A program made the translations under genes and the position numbers. Shown here piece after piece: positions 5,430 through 8,296 of a stretch of 8,296 nt of DNA. The stretch lies in NCBI GenBank assembly GCA_030531135.1, contig JAUNOJ010000068.1:1-8296 (forward strand), read 5' to 3'. The notes under the pieces were generated by a model. The model was not told the DNA's origin. It saw nothing but the letters and a program-made list of their open reading frames with translations, and did no database searches. This DNA comes from Sutterellaceae bacterium. GTDB taxonomy: Bacteria > Pseudomonadota > Gammaproteobacteria > Burkholderiales > Burkholderiaceae_F. Each line of letters opens with the position of its first letter. Position 1 is the first letter of the stretch.

Positions 5430-6204
5430 TGTTGAGAATGCAGACGAGCAATCTGTCGTCATCGAAACAGAGCTGCCGACTCGCATTCACCTCGACGGCA
5501 TCACGGTAGGCCACTCCGACTGGAACAATCTCGAAGTTCGGGCCACCGGACGCGCATTGGACGCCTTCGCTTCGAAGGTTCTCTGCGCTCTGATTCACAT
5601 CAGCGCCAATCGCAACGACTATCACACCAAGATGCAGTTTTCCGAGGACTTTGAAGGTGTTGTAGTGCCGTTGGATAAGGTTTTTGCGCTTGTGGGCGAA
5701 GCGTTCGACGGCCAACATCCGGACAAAACGTTGGTTCGCAAGCTTGGCGCTGCGCTCTATGCCCTCTACAACATCACCTTTCAGGCGATTTACCGCGACT
5801 CGGATAAAGCCATCGACCAGTGGCAGACGTTTCGCTTGTTGGATAAGCTCGACTTCAGCCACAAGGACGGCTACGTTCACTTTGAAGTCGATCCTTTCAT
5901 CAGCAACTACTTCTTTGACGAAGCCAGTATGGCTCACCTCATCGAAGGGTTGTGGGGCTTTATGGATATGGCCGACATTTTGCGTGTCACCGTCACCCAC
6001 TTCATGGCACATAAACTCGACAAAGACCAAAACGCTCTGAAGTACCTCTTCACGCAGGACGCCTTTGAGCCTGAGTGTATCCCGGTCGAAGAGCTGAAAA
6101 CCGCTTGTGAAACACTGCGCCAAGAAGGTTTGATCCAAGCCTTTGAAATCGAGCCGAGTCTGGACATTGAAGATGCGCAAGTCCTTTCGATCAACGTGAG
6201 GTAA
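5401..6204 (+). CDS. Rep-like protein (rep C)
   Basis: The ATG at 5401 lies within the end of the preceding gene, with AAAGG upstream at 5387-5391. The 267 residues have no signal or membrane segment. A polar N-terminus (1-28) precedes a helical domain: LDAFASKVLCALIHIS (53-68), VPLDKVFALVG (89-99), then KLGAALYALYNITFQAIYR (114-132) and FRLLDKLDF (144-152). The IYR/FRL pair matches rep B, as does HLI (179-181). The C-terminus has VPVEELKTACETLRQEGLI followed by strands (about 228-265), like the last winged helix of the other Rep-like proteins and of TrfA. It is the most divergent of the four. I infer a replication initiator or an accessory DNA-binding protein derived from one. Confidence 0.65.
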   Translation: MTDQPKIPTDVENADEQSVVIETELPTRIHLDGITVGHSDWNNLEVRATGRALDAFASKVLCALIHISANRNDYHTKMQFSEDFEGVVVPLDKVFALVGEAFDGQHPDKTLVRKLGAALYALYNITFQAIYRDSDKAIDQWQTFRLLDKLDFSHKDGYVHFEVDPFISNYFFDEASMAHLIEGLWGFMDMADILRVTVTHFMAHKLDKDQNALKYLFTQDAFEPECIPVEELKTACETLRQEGLIQAFEIEPSLDIEDAQVLSINVR

Positions 6205-6210
6205 AAGAAA

Positions 6211-6462
6211 ATGACACGAGACGAATTAACGGCGTTACGCGCCAATTTGATGGCCGAGTTGGAGGTTGACATCAACGAGTTCGGGGATCGCGAATACCGG
6301 GCCGTTTGGCGCACGGTGCGCGGCAAATTGATCATCGTTGACTACTTCGCGCTTGACGACCTTGAAGCGGTTGAAAGGCTTTACCCCGACGATTGCTTGC
6401 AGGTGCTGAAGGCTTCTGAAATTTTCAAGCAACTCAAAATCCAGCGCGGCCAACAAGCCTAA
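6211..6462 (+). CDS. Small hypothetical protein
   Basis: This 83-residue protein starts six bases after rep C with GAGGT at 6198-6202, overlapping the rep C stop region. It is acidic in its first two thirds. The predicted order is helix (RDELTALRANLMAEL, 3-17), a strand pair (REYRAVWRTV and KLIIVDYF, about 27-46), then helices (LDDLEAVERLY and VLKASEIFKQL). No known family is recognised, and no signal or membrane segment is seen. Its position between two Rep-like genes points to a replication-linked or regulatory accessory role, but that is only context. Confidence 0.75.
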   Translation: MTRDELTALRANLMAELEVDINEFGDREYRAVWRTVRGKLIIVDYFALDDLEAVERLYPDDCLQVLKASEIFKQLKIQRGQQA

Positions 6463-6472
6463 CAAGGTTCCG

Positions 6473-6528
6473 TCAGCCAAAAGTCACTCGCTTCAAAGGC
6501 TTTTGGCTGATTTCACATCGCCTTTTGG
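6473..6528 (+). promoter_or_regulatory. Perfect 11-bp hairpin with an alternative pairing over the rep D ribosome site
   Basis: TCAGCCAAAAG (6473-6483) and CTTTTGGCTGA (6500-6510) are exact inverted copies; one G-U and one C-G pair extend the stem inward, leaving a 12-base loop. A second CTTTTGG at 6522-6528 can pair with the same CCAAAAG (6477-6483) and would cover part of the GGAA (6527-6530) that serves as the rep D ribosome site. The two pairings exclude each other, as in an attenuator or translational switch. Only TTT follows the first hairpin, so a simple terminator is unlikely. Confidence 0.6.
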
Positions 6529-6539
6529 AAAAACTACCA

Positions 6540-7280
6540 ATGCGTCAACAACAATCTTTAACTATTGACCAGCCGTTTGTTTTGGATAACAAACAGACCC
6601 CGGCTTTTGTCACGCGCCCGGCCAACCGAGTGCGTTTGATCCGCAGTTGCATTGCCCGCTACAGCGACAAGGCAGGTTTGTTTTTCACGGGCGAACAGTG
6701 GGACGAGTTCGATCTTCAAGTGATGGAAGAACTTCTTTTGGCAGGCCGAAAGGTTGAAGCGGGGCAAACATTCCCGATTGACCTCAAAGAAGTTTATCGG
6801 CACTTATTCCCCTACAGCGCCACTGTCGTTACACAGCAATTCAGAACGCTCTTGGATAGTCTGGCGCGTATCGGCAACACGCTTTTTGAGTTCCACACCA
6901 CGGACGATCTCGGCCACGCTGTATTGTTTTGCACGAACCCGATAAAAAGTTTTTCCGTAAACGAAATCAGTCTTTCGGATTTGTTCGTAAATGAAACCTT
7001 TTTTCCGGACTTTGGGCCTCTTTTGCAAAAGGCGTGTGCCTTCGTTGATCCGGCACTCATATTGCGTCTGGTGCTGGCTTCGACGCGCGAGAAAGACTAC
7101 CAGCTGCATTTCGACGGCGATGTCGATCACACAGAGTTTGACTTGATCGACTTTCCGGCTGTGTTGGAAGAAGCAGGCCACCGATTGTCGAGTCAGTTCT
7201 TGGTGACTGACTGGTGCTGCCTTGGCGGCAAAGACGGTAAAAAAGGCGTTTTTGAAATGACCAAATGGGGGTTCGCGTGA
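6540..7280 (+). CDS. TrfA-like plasmid replication initiator (rep D)
   Basis: The ATG at 6540 has GGAA nine bases upstream; a TTG at 6525 is a less likely start. The 246 residues match the TrfA pattern best of the four: FTG (49-51), EFDLQVMEELL (56-66), FPIDLKEVYRHLF (78-90), LLDSLARIGNTLFEF (104-118), then VDPALILRLVL (169-179) and a final helix-strand unit (about 205-240). In TrfA the matching elements are the TG motif, a DLDVW helix, and a SLARL recognition-type helix in the first winged helix; the second lies near the C-terminus. Such proteins bind iterons as monomers and recruit DnaA and DnaB. The TOPRIM gene begins inside its stop codon, so the two are coupled. It is shorter than RK2 TrfA (285 or 382 residues) and lacks a long N-terminal helicase-recruiting part. 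Confidence 0.8.
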   Translation: MRQQQSLTIDQPFVLDNKQTPAFVTRPANRVRLIRSCIARYSDKAGLFFTGEQWDEFDLQVMEELLLAGRKVEAGQTFPIDLKEVYRHLFPYSATVVTQQFRTLLDSLARIGNTLFEFHTTDDLGHAVLFCTNPIKSFSVNEISLSDLFVNETFFPDFGPLLQKACAFVDPALILRLVLASTREKDYQLHFDGDVDHTEFDLIDFPAVLEEAGHRLSSQFLVTDWCCLGGKDGKKGVFEMTKWGFA

Positions 7281-8083
7281 AAAACGAACATTCGCACGCA
7301 TATTCGGACATCCAAGAACTCTTGGAGCCGACAGACAGTTGTCCTCAGAACATCGTCAACGTCAATCCGGCAAATCCCCTTGACGAGTCGAGTAAGTTCG
7401 ACATGCCAAACTTCATTGCGCTGCCCGTCAACGGTCGCAACCTGAAGTATCTGACGAATCGCGGTATCTCGCACGAAGCAACGGCCTATTTTCGGTTAGG
7501 CTTTTGCCCGGACGGTCTATTTCGCTACAAAAAGATCGACGGCTCTTTGGCGTACCTTGATTTTGCCATGCGAGTCATCGTGCCCATTTTCGACATGGAC
7601 GGTAAGCTCGTTTCGTTTCAGGGGCGAGACATTACGGGGCAGGCAGAAAAGAAGTACCTGTGCCCTCATGGCATTCGCTCCACCGGGGCATACTTCTTCA
7701 ACGGTCACAATGCACGCGGCGCTCAATCTATTGTGATTACTGAAGGCGTTTTCGACGTGATTGCCACTTGGCAGGCTGTCCGAGAAGATCCCGAGTTGCG
7801 CGACGTGGTTCCCGTCGGCAGCCTTGGCAAATACCTCTCCGAGGCGCTTGTCGGCTATCTTCTCAAGCTCAAAGATTTGGGGTTACAGAACATCACGCTC
7901 ATGTGGGACGGTGAAGATGCGGCCATTGCAGACGCGATTGCCACTGGCAAGCTACTGCAAAAGAAGGGCTTCGCTGTGCGCATTGCGATTTTGCCGGGCA
8001 AAGACCCCAACGAAGTTTCACCGGATGTTGTTCGAGAGGCTTATAAAACGGCTGAAGCATTGCCTCCCGACGCCTACGGCTAA
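7277..8083 (+). CDS. TOPRIM primase-like protein without zinc finger
   Basis: The GTG at 7277 overlaps the rep D stop in a GTGA junction with GGGGG (7266-7271 region) upstream; an ATG at 7265 is an alternative start. Residue numbers here count from 7265 (272 residues). A DnaG-like core begins with YLTNRGIS (62-69), then VIVPIFDMDGKLVSFQGRDI (104-123), and the TOPRIM motifs ITEGVFDVIATW (158-169, Glu160), MWDGEDAA (213-220) and LPGKDPNEV (243-251). The metal-binding pair is usually Asp-x-Asp in DnaG; here it reads Asp215-x-Glu217-Asp218. There is no CHC2 zinc-binding domain and no helicase domain. The role is probably primer synthesis or priming help at the plasmid origin, acting with rep D. 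Confidence 0.85.
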   Translation: MKNEHSHAYSDIQELLEPTDSCPQNIVNVNPANPLDESSKFDMPNFIALPVNGRNLKYLTNRGISHEATAYFRLGFCPDGLFRYKKIDGSLAYLDFAMRVIVPIFDMDGKLVSFQGRDITGQAEKKYLCPHGIRSTGAYFFNGHNARGAQSIVITEGVFDVIATWQAVREDPELRDVVPVGSLGKYLSEALVGYLLKLKDLGLQNITLMWDGEDAAIADAIATGKLLQKKGFAVRIAILPGKDPNEVSPDVVREAYKTAEALPPDAYG

Positions 8084-8098
8084 ATGTCCCACCAGAAC

Positions 8099-8136
8099 AA
8101 AAAAAAATCCCCGCCGGGATTAACGCCTGAGCGGGG
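8099..8136 (-). terminator. Intrinsic terminator for the gene entering from the right edge
   Basis: CCCCGC (8109-8114) pairs with GCGGGG (8131-8136). On the - strand the hairpin is followed by A and then nine T (complement of A at 8099-8107), a strong terminator. On the + strand only three T follow, so it would end the operon poorly, yet it sits 25 bases after the TOPRIM stop and may serve both directions. Confidence 0.8.
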
Positions 8137-8156
8137 TTTATGGAGAGCGCAAAACG

Positions 8157-8296
8157 TTATTCGTTAGTAACGCTACGTTCTCGTGTGTACTCGTACTTAC
8201 CATCGGCATCAAACACGATAGCCAAATGCTTGTTGACGGGCTTCATAGAAAATCCTTTGGTGCGGAAACCTTTGCCTTCAGACAAGGGAGGAGCAC
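8157..8296 (-). CDS. Partial or short unknown gene, C-terminal end
   Basis: Reading leftwards from the right edge, this frame is open from the window border to a TAA at 8157-8159. It contains an ATG at 8246 (29 residues, with AAAGGA about eight bases upstream) that reads MKPVNKHLAIVFDADGKYEY and ends in ERSVTNE. The frame also continues open to the window edge, so it may instead be the tail of a longer protein. The strong terminator at 8099-8136 lies 20 bases downstream, which supports a real transcript. I do not recognise the product. Confidence 0.45.
   Translation of the reverse strand, partial: APPLSEGKGFRTKGFSMKPVNKHLAIVFDADGKYEYTRERSVTNE

Noticed and set aside
5377..6180. Long open frame of 267 codons on the - strand opposite rep C
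   Set aside because: It mirrors rep C closely; such antisense frames are common where codon use is biased. The + strand has the ribosome sites and operon context.

Overview
The window looks like the replication and maintenance region of a plasmid (or plasmid-like element) from a Gram-negative bacterium, possibly a betaproteobacterium of medium GC content. The host guess is weak: it rests on a lipoprotein with a clear lipobox, good Shine-Dalgarno sites, and replication proteins that resemble TrfA of IncP plasmids. There is no RNA gene, insertion sequence or CRISPR array. Nearly all genes lie on the + strand, in two blocks.

Left block (1-4186): an AT-rich, gene-free region at 1-345 carries an 11-bp direct repeat at 22-bp spacing and a near-consensus DnaA box. 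It is a candidate origin cut by the window edge. It is followed by a TrfA-like initiator gene (rep A) broken into two frames (346-909 and 906-1430), a small unknown gene (1440-1733), and an SNase-type nuclease whose N-terminal membrane anchor lies in a different frame (1825-2461). After a terminator come a second Rep-like gene (rep B, 2606-3502) and an outer-membrane-type lipoprotein (3710-4186). Two tandem terminators close the block.

Right block (4545-8083): a tightly packed run of seven genes with short gaps or overlaps follows an AT-rich leader. The order is two small unknown proteins, a small ribbon-helix-helix-like protein, a third Rep-like protein (rep C), another small unknown protein, a fourth clearly TrfA-like Rep (rep D), and a TOPRIM primase-like protein that overlaps rep D by a GTGA junction. 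A terminator at 8099-8136 works best for the opposite strand, where the end of a partial gene enters from the right edge.

The most striking feature is that four divergent Rep-like proteins sit in about 7 kb. They share a short C-terminal winged-helix-like pattern, and A and D share a gapless 63-residue block. Together with the TOPRIM protein and the candidate origin they suggest a multi-component initiation module, or a cluster of diverged initiators in which one (A) is decaying. Several control structures appear between the genes, notably a hairpin at 6473-6510 with an alternative pairing that would cover the rep D ribosome-binding site. All homology statements come from reading by eye; no search was run.
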